A DNA stretch of 64,000 nt. It comes from Bursaphelenchus xylophilus. Its lineage: Eukaryota; Nematoda; Chromadorea; Rhabditida; Aphelenchoididae. The stretch spans positions 2,914,001 to 2,978,000 of the forward strand of contig CAJFCV020000006.1 of the NCBI GenBank assembly GCA_904066235.2. The letters run 5' to 3'. This document shows positions 21,279-32,177 of this stretch, in pieces (within the stretch, counting starts at the first letter, position 1; every line of letters starts with the position of its first letter). The position numbers were made by a program, and so were the translations under genes. Below the pieces are notes generated by a model, which worked only from the letters and a program-made list of their open reading frames with translations, had not been told where the DNA came from and ran no database searches.

Positions 21279-22811
21279 TCATCCCGACCTCAATATAGCC
21301 GCTTCGTTATGTACTTCTAGCTGCCTTTTCTCAGGCTCTTCTGATGTCTTTATTGGTTCGCTGTGGACTTCTTCATTGGCATTATTTAGGTCAACAGTGG
21401 AACTAAAAATTTTGATATACGAATGGTCTTACTATCTCCCTACTTTTCGACTTGTTGAGCTCTTTTCTCCGGCCACCGAATTGTCATGATAATGCCAGTC
21501 AGGAATATGTTCAGATAAATGAAAAAGATGTCATGGAGTACTGTAAACAGTCTTTGTTTGGTTTGTGTGCAACGCGCAAAGGCTGAGAATGCACCCAAGT
21601 ACATGGAAAGTCGAAGCCATTCCCACACTGTGTGATTCCGCTCCGAGTAGCCTGAGATTCTGAAAAATGAGTTCATCAACTTTTTTGTAAATATTATGTG
21701 ATTTGTAGCATTTTAAAAAAAGGTGACTATTTTCAGCAACTCGCATGGCCATAGAATTGTATATAACTTACCGTAATACAACGATTATCGATGCAACAAC
21801 CAATGCGCTGTCGAGAATCTTTTCAATCGGGCCCACTTTCCTCAACTGGTGGTCTAGAATATGTCCTGCCGTTTTGTCACTGAAGTCTGTGTCAACTGGC
21901 AAGTTAAGCGACCTGAAATTATTCCGGATTAAATTTTATTCTTTGGCCATAACAAAACATAAATGAATAGAGGAAGTGTTAAAAGTGGGACGCTCAGATT
22001 TTGATGAAATCTGGGGCGAATTTAGGGTACTCCTATTTCTTATAAAGCAGATGATTTCTAGCGAGCACTTGGCAGAAGAAAAGAGCCTGTTAGACCGAAA
22101 ACTTTTGAAATTTTGACACTTTTTAGTTTATGTTAAAAAAAATTTTAATCGTATTTCAAGATTAGATGTTTTCTACGCAAAACAAATGAACCAATTTTTC
22201 TCGCTAAATTTGCAAAGGTGCCAAAAATTTTCTATTATATTTGACCGCTTTCCGCGTGTTGGTAATCCCGGCAGACCGTGTAAACACAAAGATGTGACTA
22301 GAAATTTTTTTTCTGGTTGATCCCTCTCCGTTCTCTGTATACCCTTATCAAAAAACGTTGAGAATCCCGGCCACATCAAACAGCGCAGAAACCTAAAGCA
22401 GTTGGTATGTAGCGCTTGCCAAACTTCTATGCTAAGTTTATATCACTCTGTCGGGAAAATAATGAGCAAAATATCGTGTTCAAAATCGCATCGCCGCCGA
22501 GAAAATGAATTGTGTCGCAGAAAAATCAAATTGCTTTTCACCTCACGACGCAACCTGCGCAGCGACGTTGCGCTCATTATTTTCCCGACAGACTGATACG
22601 AAATCTCAGCATCTTACTTCAAACCCTTCCCATTAAAAAAAAATTACTCATTCAAACAACCTCACCACAAATATCCATGCATCCAAATAGGGCTAAACAG
22701 AAAATCGAATAGCTGCCAACTAACGAATGTGGCCCAAACAAATCTGTAGCCAAAAATAAGGCATCGTCGACAAGTTCGTTCGGTCTCACTCAACTCCTCC
22801 GGCTCGGTCAT
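21279..22811 (-). CDS. small multi-pass membrane protein, four exons, unrecognised
   Basis: Exons 22811-22666, 21912-21772, 21659-21444 and 21402-21279 keep frame at every junction and give 208 aa. The ATG precedes TEPEELSETERTCRRC, and hydrophobic stretches follow at about residues 20-45 (RFVWATFVSWQLFDFLF), 75-95 (LDSALVVASIIVVL) and 140-157 (FFIYLNIFLTGIIMTI). The C-terminal 45 residues are charged and hydrophilic (EEVHSEPIKTSEEPEKRQ), likely cytoplasmic. An AATAAA follows the TGA stop within about ten bases. Intron 1 (753 bp) holds a family C copy and a family D remnant; the other introns are 112 and 41 bp. I do not recognise the family. The consistent splicing argues strongly for a real gene. 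Confidence 0.7.
22442..22598. mobile_element. family C MITE copy 8, inside intron 1 of the small membrane protein gene
   Basis: ATCACTCTGTCGGGAAAATA to TATTTTCCCGACAGACTGAT, full length, 156 bp. Confidence 0.75.
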
Positions 22812-23889
22812 TCAGAGTTTTTTGACGGCAAGGATTTTTTCGACGCCGCTGCGTTAGAACCTTGACCCCGAATTTCGGTCATTTCGTTGCGCAAGAATAA
22901 AAAAAAGGGAGATTTTTTGTCTTCTTTCGTTCGGAACGAATGGTCGGGAATTGTAGGGTAATCGCGGTAGAATGATGCTGGATACTCTTCGATTTTTTAA
23001 ATCAATAATCTTTGTTTGAAATTAGATGAAAGTATTTCAAGGGCTTAGCCATACATTTTATGGATTATTTTTTAAGAGAAAATTGCCTAAGGGCAACTCT
23101 CAGATTCTCTTCAAATTTTACACGCACTTTGCCTGTAGGCCATATATGAATTCCTGAAAATTTTAGCTCGCGCTATGCAGACGCAGCCGAGATATTCGAC
23201 AACTTTTGCCGCCGAGAGAGCACGTGAAAAAAGGAGAGTGCTGACAGGGAAAAAACAGTTTTTGACCATATTTTTGCAGTTTCGCGGTGAAAAGCTTGAT
23301 TTTTTTGTGAAGACATTGCTCTATACAGTAGAAATAAGAGGGAAACTTATCGTGCCAAAATTTGCAAAAAAAGCAGTAATTTTTTTAAAAATTTCAATCA
23401 AAAAATCTCGGTTGTTTCTGTAAGACGCAAACTGGGATTTTCGTATATCCATCAGAAAAATTTTTTCCAAATTTGTGCCAAGTTTCATTGAAATCTGAAT
23501 GTCGAACTTGCAGTACCTCCACAGTAAGCTAAATCCAAAAAAAATGTTTTCTTCCCACCTGTCCCCATTTTTCATAGCTTTTTTTGTTTATCGTTTACAA
23601 AAATTATTGAATACAAATTTATTTTTAATCTTTTATTCATTATTAATACTGCAAACAACAATAAAGCCCTTGTTAACAACTTCTAAAAAAATCCTCAAAA
23701 CAAATTGCACTCCGCACTACAAGAACCGCTAATTTCTTTGATATATGAGCATATGACTGACTAGTTTTTGCAAGTGTTAAGTAGACACAACAACAATAAA
23801 TAACAAGCGAACTATGTATAGACCGTGTTTCCGTTGATATCACCGATTTAAATACATCCTAAAATTTACAATCTGAAAGTTTGAGTAGG
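22812..23889. other. intergenic, mostly a family D dispersed repeat
   Basis: About 23100-23520 is a well-preserved copy of repeat family D: blocks GCAGCCGAGATATTCGACAA, GAGAGAGCACGTGAAAAAAG, TTTTTGTGAAGACATTGCTC and a final CAAGTTTCATTGAAATCTG. The family recurs at about 29340-29740, 33255-33585 and 58150-58485. The rest is AT-rich with no gene. Confidence 0.5.
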
Positions 23890-26800
23890 TTAAAATTGCT
23901 CTTTGGTGAGACCCATGTCAACGTGAGAGAGTTGGCGTTTCCGTAGGTCCTCTCGTTTCCGCTCACGAACGTCTTTGGTCATGAACAACATCTCCACCTC
24001 GTCCAGGGAGCAGCCACGAGTCTCGGGGACAACAAAGTAGAAAATGATGAGGCCTATGAGAGTTATGGCGGCGTAGAGGAAGAAGACTCCTGAAAAATTA
24101 AGAATGACAAAAGTTCGGAGACAAAAAATGTCTTTTTAAAGTGTATGTAGTACCAACTGCCACAGCTACAGTGACGGAGATGATCCAGTGGCAAAAAACG
24201 TTCCATTTTGCATCCGGGAAGCATCAAAAATGTGGCAAAATGCTTCTCTCTCCAAGTGAAAAAACTTCGTTTTGAATGGCGCCCCTATTCCCTAAGAGCG
24301 GGCTATTCAAATCGCAGTTTTTTCCCTTGGAGAGGGAAGCATTTTGCCACATTTTTGACACTTCCCGGATGCAAAATGGTAGATTTTTTGCCACTGGATC
24401 AGGTCCCCCACTGTACCATGGTTACTCACCGAACTTGGTAACAGCCTGTCCCAGAGACAAGAAGGTCAATGAAATGAGCAGGTTGAACATCCAATTTACA
24501 CATGTCGTAATTGATACGCATTGACCTCTGGCCCACAACGGGTAGAACTCGGCGTTTAGGACCCAAGGAAGAGGGGCATAGCCTTGAAAATGCGACGTAA
24601 TTTTTTTTAAGTAAGAGCGCTATTTCGCACCGAAAATCGCATCACCGCCGAGAAAATAAATTGTATCGTGACAAAACCAAATTGCTTTTCACTTCAGCGA
24701 CGCGATTGGCGCAGCAACATTGTGCTCATTATTTTCCCGACATACATATAGTTATACAACAGAGCCTCTATAGAAGGAAGGCTGTCTATAACGAACAATT
24801 TCAGAGGTTTCGAAGGCCAATTTTGAGGCAAAAATCAACCTTCAAACAACAAATCCTCTCTATAACGAATAAATTCTTGCTCGCTTGAAAGTATTTCTAC
24901 AGAGGTCTGAGATGTCATAAGGCAAATAAAACATAAACAGAAAACGCACCAGTACTGAAACAGCACAAATACACGACCATCAAGATGATGGGCAACACCG
25001 TATACGAAGTGTGACAATAAACATCAGCCCATTCGTATGTGACCTCCTTTCCATCAATCGTTGTGTTATGAAGATTCTCAATCCCCTCCGAAGAGCATAT
25101 TCCAATCGCGGAGCGGTCCTCTTTCTTCGTCTCGTGCGCCGGTAGACAATACCCTTTGGCGTTGTGATCGTCCTCTGGAGCGCAGAATCCGCAAAGCTCA
25201 TCGGTCACGCAGAAGTCACAGTTGCTGAAATCGAAAAAAAATTTTTTGGCCATGCATTGACGGGCCTGATCCTGTGGCAGAAAATGTTCCATTTTGCATC
25301 CGGGAAGCATAAAAAATGCAGCAAAATACCTCCCTCTCCAACCAAAAAAAACTCCGGTTTGAAGGACGCGCAATTTCCTTCGCTAAAAAAGCGGGCGGCT
25401 CTTTGAAACATTTTTTTCACTTGGAGAGGGAGGTATTTTGCCACATTTTTTGATACTTCACGGAAGCAAAACGGAACGTTTTTTGCCACTGAATCACGTC
25501 CGCTACTGTATTCTCTCTTGCTGCTATAGCCACGATATCTCACGACGACTCCAAAGATGAGTAAACACCGTAGACTTACGATAACTTTGCACAATGCAGC
25601 GCCAAGGAGTCATTTCCGGCTCCAGTGAACTCCACCGTCCTTGCCGAGTCCGAATTGATCATGTAGAACGACCCACCCAACAAGCACAGCGAAATAATCA
25701 CGCCGACAATGGAGCCGAGCAACAGAATCCGTCTTCCCAATCGCTCCACCAAGTACATTGGAATGAACGTGCAGAAGAAGTTAAAAGCCGACGTGGCATT
25801 AGACATCCAGATTGTGTTGTGATTATCTCTGATTCCGGCGGATCGAATGATCGTGCCCGTGTAATACATGATCGTGTTGACTCCGGAGAGTTGTTGGAAC
25901 GCCTGGAGCGCCGACCCGATAATCAGGGCCTTCCGGACATGAGGAGTTTGCCAGATTCGTCCCAAAACCGAGCCCTCGCCGTGCTCTTCGTGCGACTTCT
26001 TTTCCTGCTCGTTGCTGGCCCGGATCTCCTCCAGCTCATACTCCACCCAAGTCGTATCTCCGTTGTAGATTTTGTTCAGGACGTCACGAGTTTCGGCCTC
26101 CGTTCTGTTCTCCCAAAGCCATCGCGGGCTCTCGGGCAGGAACAAGAATCCAATGAACTGAATTGCCGCCGGCACTGCCGCAAACCCGAACATCAATCGC
26201 CAGCCAACGTTCTCCGGATCAATGTAGGAAAAGCCTCCGGCAATTAGGTTCGCTGCCATCAAACCGAACGTGATCATCAGTTGGAAGCCCGTCAACAGAC
26301 GTCCTCTGATGTGGGCGGGCGACGCTTCTCCCACGTAAATCGGCACAATCATCGAGGCGATTCCGATGGCCACACCGAGCAAAATGCGCCCCACCAAAAG
26401 GATCCACTTGTCTAGCCCGATAGCGCAAATCAACGCGCCAACAACGAAGATGACACTGGACAACACAATCATTTTCCGCCGTCCAAACACGTCCGAGGAC
26501 TTTCCGGCAAAAAGCGCGCTGATCCCAGCGCAGCCGGGCGTAATGGAGACGATCAGCTCGGTCCACAGCGTGTCCATGGGCCGCAGATCGTGGTTCTTGG
26601 GAACGTAGAGCATAGCGGCCGAGACGATTCCAGTATCATAGCCAAAAAGAAAGCCGCCAATTACGGCCATTGTGGCGAGCAGGTAGATAAATCCGCCGAG
26701 TTTCGGCTCGGATTTCGGCCGAGGAATGGCGGATTCACTGTCCGCAACCTGGAAGAGACATTTGGATAATTTTAAAACTGTCTTTGATTTTTTGGATTAC

Positions 26801-27127
26801 TGTAACAGTAATTTTGCTCGTTTGTAACTATCAGGCTGTCGAGAAAATAATGAGCACATTGTCGCTGCGCGATTTGTGTCGCTGAATTGAAAAGCAACTT
26901 GTTTTTTCCGTGCACACAAGTAACTTCCTCGGCAGCAATGCGATTTTTGATGCGACAGAATGCTTATTATTTTCCCGACAGACTGAAATAAAGAGATTTA
27001 GACGGCACTTGGACTTTCTTAAAACTATATATGGTTGGCTTGGATCCTTGTAGTTCCTTTTGTCATCATTTTATACCCTCATCTATAACCCTCTGTAACT
27101 TCGACTCACCACATTCATAGCCACCAT
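23890..27127 (-). CDS. proton/myo-inositol cotransporter, HMIT (SLC2A13) type, upstream copy of a tandem pair
   Basis: Exons 27127-27110, 26748-25580, 25224-24950, 24582-24430 and 24089-23890 give 604 aa in frame. This is a major-facilitator sugar porter with 12 predicted helices: [16 protein letters not shown] in helix 1, [10 protein letters not shown] after helix 2, [15 protein letters not shown] before the central loop, [17 protein letters not shown] in helix 7, [11 protein letters not shown] in helix 10 and [13 protein letters not shown] after helix 12. The long extracellular loop between helices 9 and 10 carries conserved cysteines ([14 protein letters not shown]), the hallmark separating HMIT from GLUT proteins. 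HMITs import myo-inositol with protons at the plasma membrane. C. elegans hmit-1.1 and hmit-1.2 are likewise adjacent and respond to hypertonic stress, so the same role is likely here. A six-codon first exon (MVAMNV) precedes a 361-bp intron with a family C element. Confidence 0.88.
24168..24415. mobile_element. family A MITE copy 6 (HMIT gene 1, last intron)
   Basis: ACAGTGACGGAGATGATCCA to the complement ending GGTCCCCCACTGTA. It fills most of the 340-bp intron. Confidence 0.8.
24611..24746. mobile_element. family C MITE copy 9, left end truncated (HMIT gene 1, intron 3)
   Basis: Inner blocks AAAATCGCATCACCGCCGAG and CAGCGACGCGATTGGCGCAG plus the right end TCATTATTTTCCCGACATAC are present; the left 20 bp are lost. 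A family B copy (CCTCTATAGAAGG ... CCTCTCTATAACGAA) follows at about 24750-24905. Confidence 0.65.
25254..25510. mobile_element. family A MITE copy 7 (HMIT gene 1, intron 2)
   Basis: TGACGGGCCTGATCCTGTGG to the complement ending GTCCGCTACTGTA. It occupies nearly the whole 355-bp intron. Confidence 0.75.
26830..26986. mobile_element. family C MITE copy 10 (HMIT gene 1, intron 1)
   Basis: TCAGGCTGTCGAGAAAATAA to TTATTTTCCCGACAGACTGA, inverse orientation of copy 8 by the internal blocks. Confidence 0.75.
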
Positions 27128-27188
27128 TTTGACCGCGCTGTCCTTTAACTTTTCCCACCAATCCAATTGAACCAATATTTACCCAGTT

Positions 27189-27554
27189 CTAACTACAAAA
27201 CTCTATGGTGTTGAGGCCTTTTATACCTAAAAATTTCCAGATTATGTAAGCATTCTCATAGATCGGAGAACAACAAAAAGGCATGGGCGTCACATGGTCG
27301 GTGCAAACAGAGGGCACGCCGGATGTGTCCGCAATTAAAAACACAGTTCCCGAATATGTATTATCAGCGCGCTTCCGCAAACGAGCAAAAGAATAAGAGT
27401 TTCCTTGTTTCAATGTTACATATATCATGTCGCCCACGTTTGGCCGTTTTGTTGGAGAATTGGAGGGTCTACTGATTGAAATTTGAAGTAAAAAAAACAC
27501 ATTAAATATGGTCGCTGCCGCAAAAAAGAGGATCCATAAGCATTGCCGCAACAT
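27189..27554 (-). CDS. hypothetical 121-aa protein with hydrophobic N-terminus
   Basis: A single open frame from the ATG at 27552-27554 to the TAG at 27189. The N-terminus MLRQCLWILFFAAATIFNVF could be a signal peptide or membrane anchor. The remainder is mixed polar (RPNVGDMIYVTLKQGNSYSF) with cysteines near the end (VCTDH, FCCSP). Codon use is acceptable but there is no splice or homology support. It starts 62 bp upstream of HMIT gene 1 on the same strand, leaving little room for a 3' UTR. It could be chance. Confidence 0.35.
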   Translation of the reverse strand: MLRQCLWILFFAAATIFNVFFLLQISISRPSNSPTKRPNVGDMIYVTLKQGNSYSFARLRKRADNTYSGTVFLIADTSGVPSVCTDHVTPMPFCCSPIYENAYIIWKFLGIKGLNTIEFCS

Positions 27555-27935
27555 GGCCGCCACCAAGTTCAAAATCCATGCTCAAGTTCACAAACAGATC
27601 CAGTTAAAGTTCAAAATTTTTGAACTTTTGCGAGGTACTTCCCCTGTCAGGCACGTCCTATTTTGGTTTCAATAATTGCAAATATAGCCTGCGAAAAACA
27701 GTTCCCAAAATAGTACCCACGACTCAAGATTAGATGTTTACCACCGGAAGATCCTCATGTTCTATTTACGTTATGTTTTGGATTTTGCATTTGAAATAGA
27801 GTCGGTAAATGATATATATACGGAGATTGAGTTACGAAGAAAAATAAAGACGTCGTTTTTCGGATGACAAATACGGAAAACAACTCCCGTAAAACCAAAT
27901 CTGGTAGTGGCGAACAACTTCGGAGAGCTAAGGTT

Positions 27936-28186
27936 ACAGTGAGGGACCTGAGCCAGTGGCAAAAAGCGTACCATTTTGCATCCGGGAGGTATCAAAAATG
28001 CGGCAAAATGCCTCTCTCTCCAACTAAAAAACTCCGTTTTGAACTGCGCGCTCTCACAAAAAGAGTGGCCGCGCTTTTGAAATCGGAGTTTTTTCACTTG
28101 GAGAGGGAGGTATTTTGCTGCATTTTTGATACTTCCTGCATGAAAAATGGTACGTTTTTGGCCAATGGATCAGGTCCGCCACAGTA
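27936..28186. mobile_element. family A MITE copy 8
   Basis: ACAGTGAGGGACCTGAGCCA to the complement ending GGTCCGCCACAGTA, 251 bp, intergenic. Confidence 0.8.
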
Positions 28187-28410
28187 GAAAAAAAGCGTAC
28201 AACGAAGCCCTTCTACGTCTAACAAGACCGTTTGCAAAGTCGCTGAGATTATTTTGGCGATGCACTGTGACAAAACAAAAGTTCACCATGCAATTTGTCG
28301 CTTTTTGCAGCATGCAATAAGCCTTTTGGAATGTCGATTTGCGAACGGACTAGTAAAAAATTCAACATAGCCCATGAAACAACCAACACTTTCATCCAAC
28401 ATTTCTTGGA

Positions 28411-28677
28411 TTATAATGTATGCAAATTATCTACTTGCGGAAGCAGGACGCCCTTCATACATAGAAAGCGCATGTCAACTCTAAAAATATTCAAAAAAAT
28501 TTCGCCCGGAACATCAAAAACAAAATTCCCCTCTATAATTTGATTGTCATTTGACGGAGAAATCCCCAAAAAGCAGGCGCATAATTCTCGATGCTCATCA
28601 GTTTTTCGAGTCTCATTATCAGCGGCGAAAGAGGCGGCGAACGCGTGGTAATTAAAATTAAGAAACCAAATTATCAT
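28411..28677 (-). CDS. hypothetical 88-aa ORF, weak
   Basis: ATG at 28675-28677 to TAA at 28411. The start MIIWFLNFNYHAFAASFAAD might be a signal sequence; the rest (NDNQIIEGNFVFDVPGEIF) looks protein-like but matches nothing I know. No promoter, splice or homology support. Confidence 0.2.
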   Translation of the reverse strand: MIIWFLNFNYHAFAASFAADNETRKTDEHRELCACFLGISPSNDNQIIEGNFVFDVPGEIFLNIFRVDMRFLCMKGVLLPQVDNLHTL

Positions 28678-30205
28678 GGCCGTCAAATTCCCGGCAGCTC
28701 ATCTGTTGGTAAAGTGCATGAAACGCGGCTGCAAGTGGGGCAAAAATTTTAGCCTTTGAGGAATTTTTTGGGCAATATAATAGGCGATCAGAGCACAGAC
28801 TTTTAAAGAACAAGGTACAAAATTAGACTGGCGTTGTCTAAAAAAATACATCGAATCTTGTAGTCTGAATTTCGAAGAAATTATCAGACTTTGATTTCAA
28901 TGTTTAAATAAAAAACTCTTTCCGCCCCGAATTTGCAAAGATAACACAAAAAAAGTTTTCTCTGTTAGACTCTCACCCTTTTCCATGGTCTTTCGTCTGC
29001 AAAAAATCATTTTAAACCCGCTTTGTTATACGGAAGATAAATCACTTTTACAAAATGCTGGGTAAAAAGATATCATGAACTGTTTTTGACTCAATTTCCA
29101 CCGAGTACAATAAAAAGTAATACCCCTGCCTCCAGAAATCACTTTTCCCGTTTTCGTTATTCTTGTTATCAGTTGGAGAAGAGGAAGCCGGAAAGAAAGC
29201 AGCTAACAATGTGCTGACAATACTCTTGCTGATAAGTTTGCTCAAGATTAAGTTACGCTCGGGTCACTCACAAAATAGAAGGATATTAGTACGTAATATT
29301 TGCAAGAAGTATATACATGGTAATAAAAAAGCCAGCTAAAAAATTGCTTTTTTACCTATGCATTAGGCCTAGGCTACATATCAATTCCTAAAAATCTTAG
29401 CTCATGCATTGCAGGGGCAGTCGAGATAGTAAACGATCTTTGCGGACGAGAAAGCGCGTGAAACGCGGAGAACGGTCAGAGAGAAAACCACTTCTTCGCC
29501 GGCCAGTCATGCGGAAAAAAATGTCTTTTTTTGAAAAATTTCCCTTGCCGTTAGAAATGGGCATGAAACTTTTCATGCCAAAATTAGCAAAAAGTCTCTA
29601 TTTTGGTCAATTTTCAATCTAAAAATCACGGGCATTTCTACAAAGTGCGACATAGCAGTCTCGCATATGTCATATAAAAAAAACTATTCTAAATCTCCGC
29701 CAAGTTTTATCAAAATCTGAGCACCGCGCTAGAAGTATATACTTCCACATTAAACCCTTGCAGGAACCACCATCTTTTTACGACAGTCCGTCTGTACATT
29801 TCGCAGTCCGCCCAAAAAATTCCTCCTACATTTTGTTATCAGAGAAAAGCATCATCTTGACATGGCCACCAACCATTATTCCGCTGATTTTCTTATCGAA
29901 AATGCATGGAATTTGCCCATTTATAAATTTTTAATCCCAAAAAAGGAATTCATTCGACGGGAGAAACAGAATATAATTCCCGATCACTAACGATAAGCTG
30001 ATTGTTTGGGGAATTTGATTCCACGAGGCTCCGTTGAGGTTTATGAGCTTGTGACTTAAAAGCTGCACGAGAAAAGTCCGCAACGGAAAATTTAAACGTG
30101 AAATTTGCAAATAACGAAAAGAAAAAGCCGGAATTTTTCCGACTCAAGACGGCCAAAAATTGACCAAATTTGGGGCCAGTAAATAAAGTTTTTCCCCTGA
30201 CTAAC

Positions 30206-30417
30206 CTCGAAAGTACAAATAGCCAACACAAAGTGCAAAATGAATTTTCAAATAGTCCCGTTTCCCTTTCCTAATCCCAATCACGAGGTGCACTTGAATC
30301 TGCAAGGTTATGAGAGTTGCATAAATTACAAATTTATGAGATCGAGTTTTGTATTTTTTAATGCAAACACACACTATGAATTCATCACAAAGCCAGCAGT
30401 GAGAATGCACGTAGAAC
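30206..30417. repeat. dispersed repeat E, inverted copy of 12280-12487
   Basis: Long shared blocks include AGTCCCGTTTCCCTTTCCTA and ACCTCGTGATTGGGATTAGG on opposite strands, and both copies lie next to a family C element. Function unknown. Confidence 0.6.
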
Positions 30418-30430
30418 AGGCTGAAGCAAT

Positions 30431-30582
30431 GTCAGTTTGTCGGGAAAATAATGAGCACATTGTCGCTGTGCCAATCGCTTCGGTGAAGTGAAAAGCAATT
30501 TGATTTTGCCGAGACAATATTCATTTTCTCGGTGGCGATTTTCGATGCAACAAATTGCTCATTATTTTCCCGACAAACTGAA
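30431..30582. mobile_element. family C MITE copy 11
   Basis: GTCAGTTTGTCGGGAAAATA to TATTTTCCCGACAAACTGA. Both ends carry the same T/A variant (AGTTTG/CAAACT), preserving the palindrome. Confidence 0.8.
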
Positions 30583-30685
30583 AGTAGAGCAGCGGAAATG
30601 CAATGCTCATATTTCGATGAAAGATGGCAAAATTTTAGAGTAATTTTCCCCGCGAATTTGGTAGCAATATGATCAAAAAGTATTT

Positions 30686-32177
30686 GTATACTGGTTGACA
30701 AAATTTTCTTTCCGCCTCGTATCTCGGGAACCGCTGGGCCTAGAACCTCCAAATTCGGCATAGAAACATCCTAGGACAGTCTAACACCATGCCCAAAAAA
30801 TCATATCATTTGATGCACTTTACATGCCCTTTTTCCAAAAAAGGCAAAAATCCGGATGACAAAATTTTCTTTCCACTTTGGAAAAAACGTTTGTAACTCA
30901 TAAGCCAGAGGGTTTTAAGGCATGATTGTGGTATCGTTGTGTTCGCGAAGAAGTCCTCTCTCGATTGGTGTCACAACTTACGGGGGTTTTCGTTTCTTCG
31001 CCCTTGGGCGTCGGCTCATCGTTGCCTTGTCCATTTTCAGCCAAATTCGTGGCCAGAGGAGCTCGCATAAGGCATAAGAAGAAGAAAATGCCTTTAAAAA
31101 ATCTCGCATTCATGTTTGCAACATTGTTTCCTCCGGCAGTAGAATTCGATTTAATTTAAGTGTGTTGCAAGGGAAAATGAGCGCTGCCTGGGTCCGCAAA
31201 ACCGACGAATCACTTCTGTACAGAATGGAAACGTCCAAATTACATCCATTTTCGCTACATACGGCGTACTTTAGGGCTTATACGACAGCATGTGTTGAAA
31301 TCAACCAGCTTATTTTACCCCTCTCTGGTCTATGTCGTCTCAAGTAACGCAGGTTGTTGCACTAGCCCTTGGCATTACTTAAGCTTGGTATACTGCGACT
31401 TTTGGCTACCAGACTACTTTAATACATTGACCTTGACAGGCCTTCAACATTTTTTCCACGACGAATAGCTTTCGTAGGAAGCTTAGAGTCGCAAATTTTG
31501 TACATGGGGCATTTGGAACCTTTCTTCTGCTCACATCTAAGCACGACATCAGTGATTAAAATCGTCACTATTTTTTAACTCTGTAGTATCATAGAAAATA
31601 TATAAGCAGGAAAAGTTACTTGAATTATCTGCAGTGTTCCCATAATAGCGTAATTTTCTGGTAACGAGAACCCTGGAAGCGCGCGTTTTCCCCTGCAACG
31701 CACTTAAATTAAATCAAATTCTACTGCCGGAGGAAACAATGTTGCAAACATGAATGCGAGATTTTTTAAAGGCATTTTCATCTCCTTATGCCTTATGCGA
31801 GCTCCTCTGGCCACGAATTTGGCTGAAAATGGACAAGGCAACGATGAGCCGACGCCCAAGGGCGAAGAAACGAAAACCCCCGTAAGTTGTGACACCAATC
31901 GAGAGAGGACTTCTTCGCGAACACAACGATACCACAATCATGCCTTAAAACCCTCTGGCTTATGAGTTACAAACGTTTTTTCCAAAGTGAAAAGAAAATT
32001 TTGTCATCCGGATTTTTGCCTTTTTTGGAAAAAGGGCATGTAAAATGCATCAAATGATATGATTTTTTGGGCATGGTGTTAGACTGTCCTAGGATGTTTC
32101 TATGCCGAATTTGGAGGTTCTAGGCCCAGCGGTTCCCGAGATACGAGGCGGAAAGAAAATTTTGTCAACCAGTATAC
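30686..32177. mobile_element. 1.49-kb fold-back element with near-identical inverted arms of about 508 bp
   Basis: The left arm 30686-31193 and right arm 31669-32177 are inverted copies with very few differences; the spacer is about 475 bp. The ends read TACTGGTTGACAAAATTTTC, and an 18-bp block TGACAAAATTTTCTTTCC is repeated subterminally in each arm. Flanks would fit a TA target. Each arm, read inward, contains an ATG exon starting MNARFFKGIF followed by a hydrophobic stretch, an acidic segment (NGQGNDEPTPKGEE) and a CCCCCGTAAGT donor-like sequence. No transposase was recognised. Confidence 0.75.

Larger units (their letters stand above)
27128..30685. other. repeat-rich intergenic region between the HMIT-gene-1 start and the long inverted repeat
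   Basis: It contains one weak ORF at 27189-27554, another at 28411-28677 (-), a family A element, a family D repeat at about 29340-29740 (GCAGTCGAGATAGTAAACGA block), dispersed repeat E at 30206-30417 and a family C copy. Several short minus-strand frames with hydrophobic starts (28411-28677, 29048-29245, 29950-30231) lack convincing starts or splice sites. Confidence 0.45.

Noticed and set aside
25594..26247. 217-codon plus-strand frame
   Set aside because: Shadow of the large HMIT exon on the opposite strand; composition is Arg/Gln-rich with no domain signature.
29048..29245. Possible small secreted protein on the minus strand
   Set aside because: No ATG begins the frame (it opens at a TTG) and no acceptor precedes it.
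29950..30231. 93-codon minus-strand frame with hydrophobic start
   Set aside because: Overlaps flank of dispersed repeat E, has no splice or start support, and the hydrophobic part is Phe-rich AT-skewed sequence.
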